DNA from: Gemmatimonadales bacterium
GTDB lineage: Bacteria > Gemmatimonadota > Gemmatimonadetes > Gemmatimonadales > GWC2-71-9
Assembly (NCBI GenBank): GCA_019637315.1
Contig: JAHBVU010000002.1
Location: 62,001 to 126,000, forward strand
Reading direction: 5' to 3'
DNA: 64,000 nt
Shown here: positions 54,247 to 63,165 of the stretch, piece by piece
Layout: every line of letters starts with the position of its first letter
Position numbering within the stretch: the first letter of the stretch is position 1
Program-made: the position numbers and the translations under genes
The notes under the pieces: model-generated
The model's input: the letters and a program-made list of their open reading frames with translations, nothing else
Database searches by the model: none
What the model was told of the DNA's origin: nothing

Positions 54247-56322
54247 ATGGCCGCCGGCGCCGACACCGTAGCTCGCGGATACGCCCGGGCCCTAGTCTAT
54301 CTGGGAACCACCACGGTCGTGGCCACCCTGGTGCTCGATCCGCGCTGGCTCGACGCGCCTCTCGTGGGCCTGGCCATCGCTGCAAGCCTCCTGATTCTTC
54401 GCGCCGCGCCGGTTCGTCTCAGCAAGTTTTCCTACCTGACCCAGACGGGCGTGGCGGCGCTGGCCGCTGCTGTGACCGCAGCACCCTCGACCGCCGTGCT
54501 TGGACTGTTTGCCGGGGTCATCCTCACCGACTGGGGTGTGCTACGTAAGACCGGCTGGGCCGCGCTGGTCAACGCCGGACGAGAAGTGATTGCCTTCGCG
54601 GTGGGCTTCGGGTTCTATGCCCTGGTGCTCGAGTCCACCGGGCTCACGAGCATTCACCTCGAGTTTCTCCCGGCGGCCGCCGCGCTCAGTGCGGCATACT
54701 TCTTTGCCAGCAGGTTGCTGTTCTACTTCTCGCTGCTTTTGCGCAGCAAGCTGACGCCCGAGGACCGATCGTTCCTGCTCCGCTGGGAAGTCGTCTCCTA
54801 CCTGGTGACGGTGCTTGCGACGGCGGTCGTGGTGTGGGCGATTGCCGCGCTGTCGCCGGTCGGGTGGATTCCTGTGGCTGTTGCCCTTGGGGTGCTGGGG
54901 TATCTGACCCGCTTGCTGCTGGAAGAGGCGATTGCGGCCGAGGACCTCAATAAGGTCCACATGATGCAGTCGACCATTACGAGCAACGTCAGCCTGCGCC
55001 TTTCGTTCGAGCAGTTGGAAGAACTCGCCTATCGACTGCTCGACTGGGGTGATTTCCGAGTCTATCGTGGGGCTCCTGAACCGGTGCTTGCCTATCGGGC
55101 CGAGAGCGGCCGGCCCGGACGACGCACTCCCGATGCCGGGCTCAATGCGCTGCGGCAGCAGGTGGTTGAGACCGGGGAACCCGCGATTGTCGACGACACC
55201 CGGCAGCGCCCGGGGCTGACCACGTCGCCGGATGTCCGGTCGATCGTGATCCACCCGCTCCGGTTTGCCGATCAGTCGCTGGGCACGCTGGAACTCGAAC
55301 ATCACAAGCGATATCACTATCGCTCGCGCGACCTCTCGGCCATCGCGGCGATCGCCACCCAGATTTCCACCGCGATTCACATTGCCGAACTGCGGCGGCC
55401 GCTGTTCGAAACCGTCGACCAGATCGGTTCGCAGTCCCAGGCCCTGGCCCGGGCCGTCAACTCGCTCCGTGCCTCGGCCAACGCACTGGCGGCAGCGTCC
55501 GAGAACATGCGCCGGGAAGCCGCGACCCAGGAGGCCTTTGCCCGAACCGGGCTCGACGCGACGACCCAGCTGTCTTCGCGCGCGGAGCGGGCGGCCTCGG
55601 CCGGTGCTCGGGCCGCCCGGGTCAGTCAGCGGGCTGCCGCCGACGCTGCCAAGCACCGCTCCGGGATCGAGGAGGCCATCGAGCGCCTGCTGCAGGTGCA
55701 GGGCTTCGTTGCCGACAGTTCGCGCCAGGTGGCCTCGCTCGGCGAAACCAACGCTCGGATCCAGGGTCTGCTCGACTCGATTCAGGAACTGGCCGAACTC
55801 ACCAACCTGATTGCACTCAACGCCTCGATCGAGGCGACTCGGGCCGGCGACGGCGGGCGCGGCTTTGCGGTCGTCGCGCAGGAGATCCAGAAGCTCGCGA
55901 TTCAGAGCGGCCATACCAGTGAACAGGCCGGCCGGCTGGTCGCCGACATCGTCCGGAAGACAGCGGGCATCGGCGATCAGATGGCACGCGGCCAGGAGCT
56001 GGTGGCCGGTGTCGGGCAGATGAGCACCGAGGCGGCCCGCGCCCTCGATGCCATCGTTCACGCGACGATCGAGGCCGGTGAACACGCGCGAGCCATTGCC
56101 GAATCGGAGGCGGAGCAGGAGCAGGGCAGTCGGCGGCTGGCCGATCAGATCCGCCAGCTGGCGGAGGCCTCGGTGCGTATGCGCGGCGAGACAGAGTCGC
56201 TGGCCCGCCAGGCGGGCGAGGCGACCCGCGGTCAGGCCGACCTCGAGGCGGCGCTGAGTGAGCTGCAGCGGGTTGCGGCCGACCTCAAACAGCTGGCCCG
56301 CCATTTCGCGGTGGAGACCTGA
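54247..56322 (+). CDS. Membrane chemoreceptor-like protein: multi-helix sensor, GAF, MCP signalling domain
   Basis: A 691-residue protein in three parts: six or so membrane helices (about 12-225) with no large periplasmic domain; a GAF-like domain (about 250-385); and a methyl-accepting-type coiled coil. The coiled coil has the conserved tip [35 protein letters not shown] (about 517-555). This tip normally binds CheA/CheW. No che genes are in the window. The architecture suggests sensing within the membrane or cytoplasm. It follows the HD-GYP gene by 8 bp, and panC starts 2 bp after its stop. Confidence 0.85.
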   Translation: MAAGADTVARGYARALVYLGTTTVVATLVLDPRWLDAPLVGLAIAASLLILRAAPVRLSKFSYLTQTGVAALAAAVTAAPSTAVLGLFAGVILTDWGVLRKTGWAALVNAGREVIAFAVGFGFYALVLESTGLTSIHLEFLPAAAALSAAYFFASRLLFYFSLLLRSKLTPEDRSFLLRWEVVSYLVTVLATAVVVWAIAALSPVGWIPVAVALGVLGYLTRLLLEEAIAAEDLNKVHMMQSTITSNVSLRLSFEQLEELAYRLLDWGDFRVYRGAPEPVLAYRAESGRPGRRTPDAGLNALRQQVVETGEPAIVDDTRQRPGLTTSPDVRSIVIHPLRFADQSLGTLELEHHKRYHYRSRDLSAIAAIATQISTAIHIAELRRPLFETVDQIGSQSQALARAVNSLRASANALAAASENMRREAATQEAFARTGLDATTQLSSRAERAASAGARAARVSQRAAADAAKHRSGIEEAIERLLQVQGFVADSSRQVASLGETNARIQGLLDSIQELAELTNLIALNASIEATRAGDGGRGFAVVAQEIQKLAIQSGHTSEQAGRLVADIVRKTAGIGDQMARGQELVAGVGQMSTEAARALDAIVHATIEAGEHARAIAESEAEQEQGSRRLADQIRQLAEASVRMRGETESLARQAGEATRGQADLEAALSELQRVAADLKQLARHFAVET

Positions 56323-56324
56323 CG

Positions 56325-57185
56325 ATGCAGACGATCCAAACCGTCAAGGCGGTCCGCGAAGCCGTCCGCGTCTGGCACCGTCACGGTGAGCGTGTGGCCC
56401 TGGTTCCGACCATGGGCGCGCTCCACGAGGGGCATCTGGCGCTGGTCGACGCGGCCCGCGCGCATGCCGATCGGGTGGTGGCCAGCGTCTTCGTGAATCC
56501 GCTGCAGTTCGGGCCCAACGAAGATCTGGCGCGGTACCCGCGCAACCTCGAACGGGACCGCGCACTGCTCGAGACTCGGGGCGTCGATCTGCTTTACGCA
56601 CCGACCGTAGAGGAAATGTACCCGGAGCCAGCCCAAGTTACCGTCGAACCGGGCGGTCTGGCGATTCGTTGGGACGGCGCGGCCCGCCCAGGGCACTTTG
56701 TCGGGGTGCTGACCGTCGTGGCCAAGCTGTTTAATCAGGTCGCTCCCGATGCGGCCGTGTTCGGCCAGAAGGACTTTCAGCAGGTGACGGTCGTCAGACG
56801 AATGATTCATGATCTCGACTGGCCGATCGATCTGGTCGTGGTACCGACGGTCCGTGAGGCTGACGGCCTGGCGCTCAGCAGTCGAAATGCCTATCTGACT
56901 CCGGCTGATCGCCTCGAGGCGCGGCGTCTCTCGGCGGCCATTCGTGAGATCCAGCAGGCCTGGGTGGCAGGGGAATCCGACCCGGGTCGGCTCGGGTCGG
57001 TTGGGCGCGCCGTCCTGGAGGCGGGTCAGGGCGTGGCCGTCGAATATGTCGCCCTGGTCGATCCGGTCACCCTGGAGACGCCGCGGTTTGCTGATGCCAC
57101 GTCGGTTGTCCTGATCGCCGCCCGGGTAGGGACGACCCGTCTGATCGATAACGCAGCGCTGGGTCAGCACCTCGGTGGCGCCTGA
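56325..57185 (+). CDS. panC: Pantoate-beta-alanine ligase (pantothenate synthetase)
   Basis: ATP-dependent joining of pantoate and beta-alanine for coenzyme A synthesis. The 286-residue protein has LVPTMGALHEGHLALV (HxGH-like nucleotide site), VFVNPLQFGPNEDLARYPR, FVGVLTVVAKLFNQV, AVFGQKDFQQ, VVVPTVREADGLALSSRNAYL and the C-terminal small domain. Its stop overlaps the next ATG by one base. No panB or panD is in the window. Confidence 0.97.
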   Translation: MQTIQTVKAVREAVRVWHRHGERVALVPTMGALHEGHLALVDAARAHADRVVASVFVNPLQFGPNEDLARYPRNLERDRALLETRGVDLLYAPTVEEMYPEPAQVTVEPGGLAIRWDGAARPGHFVGVLTVVAKLFNQVAPDAAVFGQKDFQQVTVVRRMIHDLDWPIDLVVVPTVREADGLALSSRNAYLTPADRLEARRLSAAIREIQQAWVAGESDPGRLGSVGRAVLEAGQGVAVEYVALVDPVTLETPRFADATSVVLIAARVGTTRLIDNAALGQHLGGA

Positions 57186-57748
57186 TGTATCACACGGCTA
57201 GCGACCCCCGGCTTCCGGCCTGGGCCTGCGTTGGCGAACGCCGCCTCGAGCACATCCGCCGCGTTTCCGACCTGGTCGAGGGCTGGGCCGAGGCCATGCG
57301 CATCGCGCCAGATGAACGACTCCGCTGGCTGCGGGCGGTGTGGCTCCACGACGCCCTGCGCGATGCAGAGCCGGCGGTCCTGGTCGCCGAGGGGGGTGAG
57401 ACTGCCGGGGTGACGTTGCTCGATATTCTCCACGGCCCCGCAGCCGCGCATCGAGCCGAGCGGGAGGGAGAGCGGGATCAGGGCATTCTCGATGCGGTGC
57501 GCTATCACTCCGTGGGGTACGCAGGATGGGAACCGGTCGGCCGCGTCCTGTATGCGGCGGATTTTCTCGAACCGGGCCGTTCATTCGACCGTGAGGAGCG
57601 CGCGGCGCTGGCCGAACGATTCCCAAGAGATCCCGACGCCGTCTTCCGCGACGTGGTGCGCCGCCGCTTGAGCTACCTCGTGCGTGAGGGATGGAGCATT
57701 CCTGAGCCGACGGTTCGCCTCTGGAATCATCTGGCCGCTTCGGGTTGA
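57185..57748 (+). CDS. YqeK-like HD-domain hydrolase
   Basis: A 187-residue HD protein resembling the YqeK family, whose characterised members split Ap4A symmetrically. Metal-site pattern: His23 (LEHIRRV), His55-Asp56 (WLHDALRD), ILHGPAAAHRAE (about 82), AVRYHSVGYAGW (about 105) and AADFLEPGRSF (about 124), all in family order. In many genomes yqeK is followed by a LytR_C gene and rsfS. Here a LytR_C gene follows at 59009 after an inserted propeller gene. The ATG overlaps the panC stop. Confidence 0.78.
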   Translation: MYHTASDPRLPAWACVGERRLEHIRRVSDLVEGWAEAMRIAPDERLRWLRAVWLHDALRDAEPAVLVAEGGETAGVTLLDILHGPAAAHRAEREGERDQGILDAVRYHSVGYAGWEPVGRVLYAADFLEPGRSFDREERAALAERFPRDPDAVFRDVVRRRLSYLVREGWSIPEPTVRLWNHLAASG

Positions 57749-57943
57749 CTTGCCCGACGCGGCTCGGCTGTGCCGTCCTGACAATCGACCGCTGCGGGGC
57801 ATGAGCGTTCCCCTGACCTGATCGCAGTCTGACGACACCGGGAAGCGGGTTGAACCGTAGAGAGAGGTGCCGTCGCGGCTTGAACTCTGCCTCCACCCGG
57901 CCGGGGGCCGCACTGGCACTCGTTCGCAGTCTCGGGAGAACCC

Positions 57944-58912
57944 ATGATCCTCCTTGCCGCCGTCCTTGCGACCTTGACCACCGCGACCCCGCAACCCGCC
58001 GGACCGGTGCTGGTCGTCGTCAACAAGCCCGCCAGCACCGTCTCGGTGGTGGCGCTCGTGTCGGGCCAGGTCCTCGCCACACTGCCAACCGGCACCGGTC
58101 CGCACGAGGTGGCCGCATCAGCCGATGGACGCTGGGCCGTCGTGACTGACTACGGGGCCCAGACGCCGGGTTCGTCGCTCACGGTCGTGGACCTTCGGAG
58201 CCTGACAGTGGCGCGGACGATCGCCCTTCCTGCCAACCCGCGCCCGCACGGCGTTTGGTTCCTTCCGGACAACGTTACGGTGGCCATCTCGTCCGAGGCG
58301 AGTCAGGCTGTGGTGCTCGTCGACGCCGCTCGAGGGACCATCACGCGAACGGTGCCCACCGGGCAGGCGTTGAGCCACATGGTCGTGGCCTCGCGGGATG
58401 GCAAACGCGGATTCACGGCCAACGTTGTGCCCGGTACGCTCAGCGCCATGGATCTCGACACGCCGGGCGAGCCCAGAGTGCTCAAGGTGGGCACCATGAC
58501 CGAAGCGATCAACATCACGCCATCAAACGACCAGGTCTGGCTGGGCAGCAACAATACCGGTAAGGTGTACGTCGTCGACCTGGCCAGGTGGCAGGTCGTC
58601 GACTCGCTGCAGACCAGCGGCTTTCCGTACCGGATCGGCTTCACCCCCGACGGCGCCATGGCGGTCGTCACGAATCCGCAGCAAGAGGAAGTGCAGGTGA
58701 TCGACGCGAGAACGCGTGCCAAGCTGGCAACGGTGCGAGTGAGCGGCGGCCCGATGGGCGTTGCCGTCGCGCCCGACGGGTCGGTCGCATGGATCACCCT
58801 TGCCGGGACGGGTCAGGTGGCTGAACTCGACCTCCGCGCCCACACGGTGCGACGGCAGCTTGCGGTCGGAGCCGGCCCCGACGGTATCGCATACGCCAAC
58901 CCCACCCACTGA
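57944..58912 (+). CDS. Secreted YVTN-type beta-propeller protein
   Basis: A 322-residue protein with an N-terminal signal-like hydrophobic stretch (MILLAAVLATLTTATP) followed by about seven repeats of roughly 42 residues of the YVTN/NHL propeller kind. Examples are VVVNKPASTVSVV, SADGRWAVVTDY, HGVWFLPDNVTVAIS and GVAVAPDGSVAWIT. Such proteins bind ligands or partners at the envelope; no catalytic site is recognised. GGGAG lies upstream of ATG 57944. It interrupts the usual yqeK-LytR_C neighbourhood with 195 bp before it and 96 bp after. Confidence 0.8.
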   Translation: MILLAAVLATLTTATPQPAGPVLVVVNKPASTVSVVALVSGQVLATLPTGTGPHEVAASADGRWAVVTDYGAQTPGSSLTVVDLRSLTVARTIALPANPRPHGVWFLPDNVTVAISSEASQAVVLVDAARGTITRTVPTGQALSHMVVASRDGKRGFTANVVPGTLSAMDLDTPGEPRVLKVGTMTEAINITPSNDQVWLGSNNTGKVYVVDLARWQVVDSLQTSGFPYRIGFTPDGAMAVVTNPQQEEVQVIDARTRAKLATVRVSGGPMGVAVAPDGSVAWITLAGTGQVAELDLRAHTVRRQLAVGAGPDGIAYANPTH

Positions 58913-59008
58913 GGGCGCCCGGACGACATCGCAGCCTGGCGCCGGCGATTTGCGCACGGGCTATTATTATCGGCAGGGTAAGGGCACTCCAGAGCCGACC
59001 GTCAGTCT

Positions 59009-59461
59009 ATGGAACCAACGCACCGAATCGGTCTGATCGTCGCGGGCTTGCTGATTGCTGCTGGACTCGTCCTGAGCGGAAGGTGGGCTTGGGGCGAGCG
59101 GCAGTCGCGCGACCCCGCACCCCGTCCGAGCATCGCGATGGTGAACCAGGCCGCCGGCGTCGAACGCGGCGTGGTCGTCGAGGTGATCAACGCAACGGGT
59201 CGCGAGGGTCTCGCACGACAGGTGACCCGATTGTTGCGGGAGCAGGGCGTCGATGTGGTCTATTTCGGTTCGACCGATCGTCGGCCGGACTCGACGACCG
59301 TCATCATCCGGCGCGGGGTGGATCCGGAGCGTGGGCGCCCGGTTGCCCGGATGGTCGGCACCAAACGTGTCACGGTCGAGGCGGACAGCACCCGCCGGGT
59401 CGACCTTACGATCCTGCTTGGTGCGGACTACCGGCTTCCGGCTGGTCGCCTGCCGCTCTGA
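59009..59461 (+). CDS. Membrane-anchored LytR_C domain protein
   Basis: A 150-residue protein with one N-terminal membrane helix (about 7-27) and an extracytoplasmic LytR C-terminal-type domain. The domain runs from VVVEVINATGREGLARQVTRLLREQGVDVVYFG to TVIIRRG and VDLTILLGADY. The enzymatic LytR-CpsA-Psr part is absent. Such stand-alone domains are often near yqeK. Two overlapping TATTAT elements at 58962-58970 may be its -10. Its last 56 bp overlap the 3' end of the convergent glycerate kinase gene. Confidence 0.8.
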   Translation: MEPTHRIGLIVAGLLIAAGLVLSGRWAWGERQSRDPAPRPSIAMVNQAAGVERGVVVEVINATGREGLARQVTRLLREQGVDVVYFGSTDRRPDSTTVIIRRGVDPERGRPVARMVGTKRVTVEADSTRRVDLTILLGADYRLPAGRLPL

Positions 59462-60773
59462 GGCTCGGTCGATCGCCAACCAGCACGACTATGATATCCA
59501 TCACGTTGGTTCCGGTCAGCCCCGGGCGGAGCAACGCTCCGGCCGCTGCCAGGGCGGGGTGGGCGTCGTGCCTGGCAAGGGCCCGTTCGGGGTCGATCCC
59601 GGCGTGACGGATCGCGTCCCAGGTTCGCGAGTCGACCACGGCCCCAGCGGCATCCGTCGGCCCGTCGCGACCGTCAGTACCGCCGGCCAGCACGGTGGCC
59701 CGATATCGATCGGCGTGACGGGCCAGACCGGCAGCCGCTGCCAGGGCCAGTTCCTGGCAGCGACCTCCCTGACCGTGATGCGCACCAAGCGATACGGTCG
59801 TTTCACCGCCACCGATCCACGCGGTTCCGGGCTGCGGGTCGTCGCCCAGCACGCTCCGGATCAGCTCACCTCCCACGGCGGCGGCCTCGCCCGTGACTGG
59901 CGTCGGGTGGCGCCGAACCTGGTAGCCCAGGGCGCGCGCTCGCTCCTCGGCGTGGTCGAGAGCCACAGCGTTCGAGCCGACGATCCGGGTCGTGACGCGA
60001 TCGAAGATCGAGTCACCCGGCTTCGGGGTTTCAGGCACGACGCCCCGAACGGTTCGCTCGAGATACCGCATGGCGGCCTCGGGCACGCCGACATCGCCGC
60101 CCAGGCTGGCAAGCAGCGCGAGGATCTCTGCGGCCGAGGCTGAGTCTGGTGCGCAGGGGCCTGAGCCGATATCGGCAGGATCGTCGCCGGGCACGTCCGA
60201 CAGCAGGAACAGCCGGATCCTGTCGCCGCCGCACGCGGCGGCCAGGCGACCGGCTCCCCAGCGCGAGAAGCGTTTCCGAGCGCGGTTGAGGGCGTGGATC
60301 GGCAGGCCGGCTCGCGCGAGCGCCCGCATCAGCAGGTCGTACTCGACCTCGGACATGCCCTCCACCGGCGCCCCGACCAGGCTGCTGGTTCCGCCGGAGA
60401 TCAGGACCCAGACATCGTCATGATGGGTGACACGAGCCAGCGCCTCGCCCAGCGCAGCGGCGGCCGCGCGAGACCGAGCGCCGGGCACCGGGTGATCGCC
60501 GGTGACCCGCTGGAGCCGAGGGTCTGGACTGTCTCCGACGTCTGGCGTTACGACCAGGCCGCCCTGGATCGGAACCTCGAGGCGGTCGAAATGCTGGACC
60601 GCAGCGGCTGCCATCGGATACGCAGCTTTCCCGAGGGCAATGATGCGTGCGGGGTTGGGAGGCGGCGTGCCGGCAAAGGCGCGAGTCACCGCCCGGCGCG
60701 GTTCGACCCCGGCAACGGCGGCGGCATAGATTGCGACCGCATCGGCGCGGAGCCGGTCGAGGGTCTGATGCAC
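59406..60773 (-). CDS. gckA: Glycerate 2-kinase (MOFRL family)
   Basis: Phosphorylates D-glycerate to 2-phosphoglycerate. The 455-residue protein has the family's N-terminal IIALGKAAYPMA, GDHPVPGARS, VLISGGTSSLVGAPVEGM, LNRARKRFSRWGAGRLA and SDVPGDDPADIGSGP. The C-terminal MOFRL segment (GGRCQELALAAA, LAGGTDGRDGPTDAAGAVVD, GLTGTNVMDIIVVLVG) follows. GTG 60773 starts 6 bp after a TATATT and may be leaderless. The last 19 residues extend past the family end and cause the overlap with the LytR_C gene. It is divergent from the glyoxylate reductase gene. Confidence 0.93.
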   Translation of the reverse strand: MHQTLDRLRADAVAIYAAAVAGVEPRRAVTRAFAGTPPPNPARIIALGKAAYPMAAAAVQHFDRLEVPIQGGLVVTPDVGDSPDPRLQRVTGDHPVPGARSRAAAAALGEALARVTHHDDVWVLISGGTSSLVGAPVEGMSEVEYDLLMRALARAGLPIHALNRARKRFSRWGAGRLAAACGGDRIRLFLLSDVPGDDPADIGSGPCAPDSASAAEILALLASLGGDVGVPEAAMRYLERTVRGVVPETPKPGDSIFDRVTTRIVGSNAVALDHAEERARALGYQVRRHPTPVTGEAAAVGGELIRSVLGDDPQPGTAWIGGGETTVSLGAHHGQGGRCQELALAAAAGLARHADRYRATVLAGGTDGRDGPTDAAGAVVDSRTWDAIRHAGIDPERALARHDAHPALAAAGALLRPGLTGTNVMDIIVVLVGDRPSLRAAGDQPEAGSPHQAGS

Positions 60774-60779
60774 CGCGCC

Positions 60780-60785
60780 AATATA
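60780..60785 (-). promoter_or_regulatory. -10 element abutting gckA, candidate leaderless start
   Basis: Minus-strand TATATT (60785-60780) ends 6 bp before the GTG start at 60773. A transcript from it would begin at or next to the GTG. The -35 region is not recognisable. The gap to the divergent gene is only 47 bp. Confidence 0.45.
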
Positions 60786-60820
60786 TCGTGTCTCGTGTCG
60801 ATCGCGAGGAGGAAAGAGAC

Positions 60821-61792
60821 GTGACGGATCGCCCCAGAATCTGGTGCCTGCATCGGCTGCCGCGCACCGTCGAAGCGCGCCTCGAAGCCGAGTTCGACGT
60901 GGAGTGGAATCGGGACGATGGTGCCATCGCGGACGACGAACTCGTCAGTCGGGCCGGCGAGTTCGATGGCCTGCTCACCACGGTGACCGACCCGGTACCT
61001 GCGGCGGTGTTCCGAGCGGCGGGTCGGAGGGTTCGAATCGTGGCAAACTTTGGCGTCGGTGTCGACCGGATCGATCTCGCGGCAGCCCGCAGTGCTGGTG
61101 TCGTGGTCACCAACACCCCCGGTGTGTTGACCGATTGCACCGCGGACCTTACGCTCGCCCTGATCCTGATGACGCTGCGACGCCTGGGAGAGGGGGAACG
61201 CTTGTTGCGGCGAGGGCAGTGGACGGGCTGGCGCCCGACCCATCACCTCGGCCGTCGAGTGTCGGGCCGGACACTGGGGATCATCGGGATGGGGCGGATC
61301 GGGCAGGCGGTGGCCGCGCGGGCGCGCCACGGCTTCAACATGTCGATCCTGTACGCCAGCCGAACCCCCTTGGCGCCGGAGGTCGCCGCCCGTCTTGGGG
61401 CGGTGCGCTGTGAGGTTGATCAGCTGCTCGAGCGCGCCGAGATCGTCAGCCTTCATCTGCCGGCGACCGACGACACCGTCGGAATCCTGGACGCGCGCCG
61501 GTTGGGCCTGATGCAGCCGGAGGCCGTACTGATCAACACCGCCCGGGGCAACCTGGTCGACGAGCAGGCTCTTGCTGCGGCGCTGGCGTCGAGGCGGCTT
61601 TCCGCCGCCGGTCTCGATGTCTTCGTTCACGAGCCCGATGTCCCCCCAGCGCTCCTCGAGCTCGACAACGTGGTGCTGCTACCGCACCTGGGCAGCGCCA
61701 CCGAGGAGACCCGAACTGCCATGGGCATGATGGCGGTCGACAACCTCGAGGCGTTTTTCGGCGGGCGGGCCCCGCCGCATCGCGTCGTCTGA
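60821..61792 (+). CDS. 2-hydroxyacid dehydrogenase, glyoxylate/hydroxypyruvate reductase type
   Basis: D-isomer-specific dehydrogenase of 323 residues. It has FGVGVDRIDL, the Rossmann motif LGIIGMGRIGQAVA (about 150), the catalytic Arg in NTARGNLVDE (about 240), the Glu in FVHEPDVP and the His in LLPHLGSATEETR (about 288). Reduction of hydroxypyruvate to D-glycerate would feed the divergent glycerate kinase, which fits the pairing. GTG 60821 is firm because GAGGAGGAAAGAG lies just upstream. Its stop is only 5 bp from the convergent acyltransferase stop. Confidence 0.92.
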   Translation: MTDRPRIWCLHRLPRTVEARLEAEFDVEWNRDDGAIADDELVSRAGEFDGLLTTVTDPVPAAVFRAAGRRVRIVANFGVGVDRIDLAAARSAGVVVTNTPGVLTDCTADLTLALILMTLRRLGEGERLLRRGQWTGWRPTHHLGRRVSGRTLGIIGMGRIGQAVAARARHGFNMSILYASRTPLAPEVAARLGAVRCEVDQLLERAEIVSLHLPATDDTVGILDARRLGLMQPEAVLINTARGNLVDEQALAAALASRRLSAAGLDVFVHEPDVPPALLELDNVVLLPHLGSATEETRTAMGMMAVDNLEAFFGGRAPPHRVV

Positions 61793-61797
61793 AGGGC

Positions 61798-63162
61798 CTA
61801 TGCGGGTTCAGCTGGCGCCGTGCTGGTTGGCGGCGGCTCCTGCGCGAGTCGGCGGGCCAGGTCGAGCAGATCGCTCCGCAGCTGGGCTCTTTCTCGATGG
61901 AGCCGCTGGTAGTGCTCGGGCTCGAAGAGGTGAAATCCCAGTGCGCGCGTTGCGGTCAGAAAGCGGTCGGATCGTTCGGCCAGTTTGATGGCCGCAAACC
62001 CTGCGAACGGCGCGGTCAGGGCGGCAAGGAGACCCCACTCGAGTCCCACCGAGCGCCCGACCAGCCATCCAATCAGAAGCCAAGTCATCGGGTAGAACAG
62101 GGCGGCACCGATCACTTTGACGGTGGCGCGTGCGTCGGGATGGTCCCGCGTCAGGTAGTGCGCGGTCCGATCGACCATCCAGTAGGCGGGCAGGTGGATC
62201 AGCAGGCCGGGAAGGGCGAGCGGTATGAAGATCAGGATCCGGAAGATCAGCCACCCGATCGCCCCGGCGAGATGGCGTGCGCGGGGTTTTGGCCGGGCTC
62301 TCCCGGACGGATCGAGGCCAGCAAGCTGAAAGGCGCGCTCGAGCCGGTCCAAGCGTCGCACGAACCGCTCGAGCAGCGCGGCATCGTGCTGCTTGAGGGC
62401 GCGGTGCCCTTCCACGACGCGGCGGCGAACTGCCCAGCTATCGTCCAGCCTCCAGGCCTTTGCGTCGGAGGCATCCGCAGCGATGACCCGATCGATCCGT
62501 CGAGCCAGGTGGAGCGCCTCGTGCTCATCCGCCTGGACGACCACCGATGCCAGTCGGTCCTCGATGGCGCGAGTCAGGTCGGCGGCCGTGGTGCCGGCGG
62601 GTTCGCCGTCGGCCGGCAGCATTCCGGGGTCGACCAGCAACGGTTCACCGAAGTACACCAGAACCGAACTCCTGAACTTCATCTTGTCGCTATAGTCGAG
62701 GCCCACGGGGATGATGGCCACCGGGGCTGCCGTGCCTGCGCCGAGCGCAATCCGGGCTGCTCCCGTCTTGAAGGGGCGGAGCCGACTCTCGCTATGGCTG
62801 GCGCCTTCGGGCGCAATCGCGATCGCGCCGTCGCGCTCGAGGATTTCGCGAGCCCGTTTGAAGGTCGCACGGTTCTTGGTCATGTCCGCGGCGTCCTGGG
62901 TACGAAAGACGGGAATCGCATCCATGGCGCGTACGAACCAACCGATCACCGGCATCCGGAAGAGCGGCTCCTTGGCAAGAAAGGAAACCGGTCGTGGGGC
63001 GTAGCACAGGACCAGCAGCGGGTCGATCAACGCATTGGGGTGGTTGATGACGAACAGGACGGGGCCGTGGGGCGGAATGTGCTCGAGCCCGGCAATTTCG
63101 ATCCGCCGGAAAAACAGCTCCAGCACCCAGGTGAAAAACGCCTGCAGGGTGGAGCGGACCAT
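61798..63162 (-). CDS. 1-acyl-sn-glycerol-3-phosphate acyltransferase-like protein with membrane tail
   Basis: PlsC-superfamily protein of 454 residues, much longer than typical PlsC (about 240). Block I is INHPNALIDPLL (His41, Asp47) and block III is APEGASHSESRLRPFKTGAARIAL. The acyltransferase part ends near 190. A helical linker and then three or four membrane helices (about 285-385) and an amphipathic tail follow. The arrangement recalls Gpt2/SCT-like glycerol-phosphate acyltransferases. The acyl donor and acceptor cannot be told. It lies 3 bp after rlmN on the same strand. Confidence 0.85.
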   Translation of the reverse strand: MVRSTLQAFFTWVLELFFRRIEIAGLEHIPPHGPVLFVINHPNALIDPLLVLCYAPRPVSFLAKEPLFRMPVIGWFVRAMDAIPVFRTQDAADMTKNRATFKRAREILERDGAIAIAPEGASHSESRLRPFKTGAARIALGAGTAAPVAIIPVGLDYSDKMKFRSSVLVYFGEPLLVDPGMLPADGEPAGTTAADLTRAIEDRLASVVVQADEHEALHLARRIDRVIAADASDAKAWRLDDSWAVRRRVVEGHRALKQHDAALLERFVRRLDRLERAFQLAGLDPSGRARPKPRARHLAGAIGWLIFRILIFIPLALPGLLIHLPAYWMVDRTAHYLTRDHPDARATVKVIGAALFYPMTWLLIGWLVGRSVGLEWGLLAALTAPFAGFAAIKLAERSDRFLTATRALGFHLFEPEHYQRLHRERAQLRSDLLDLARRLAQEPPPTSTAPAEPA

Positions 63163-63165
63163 GGC

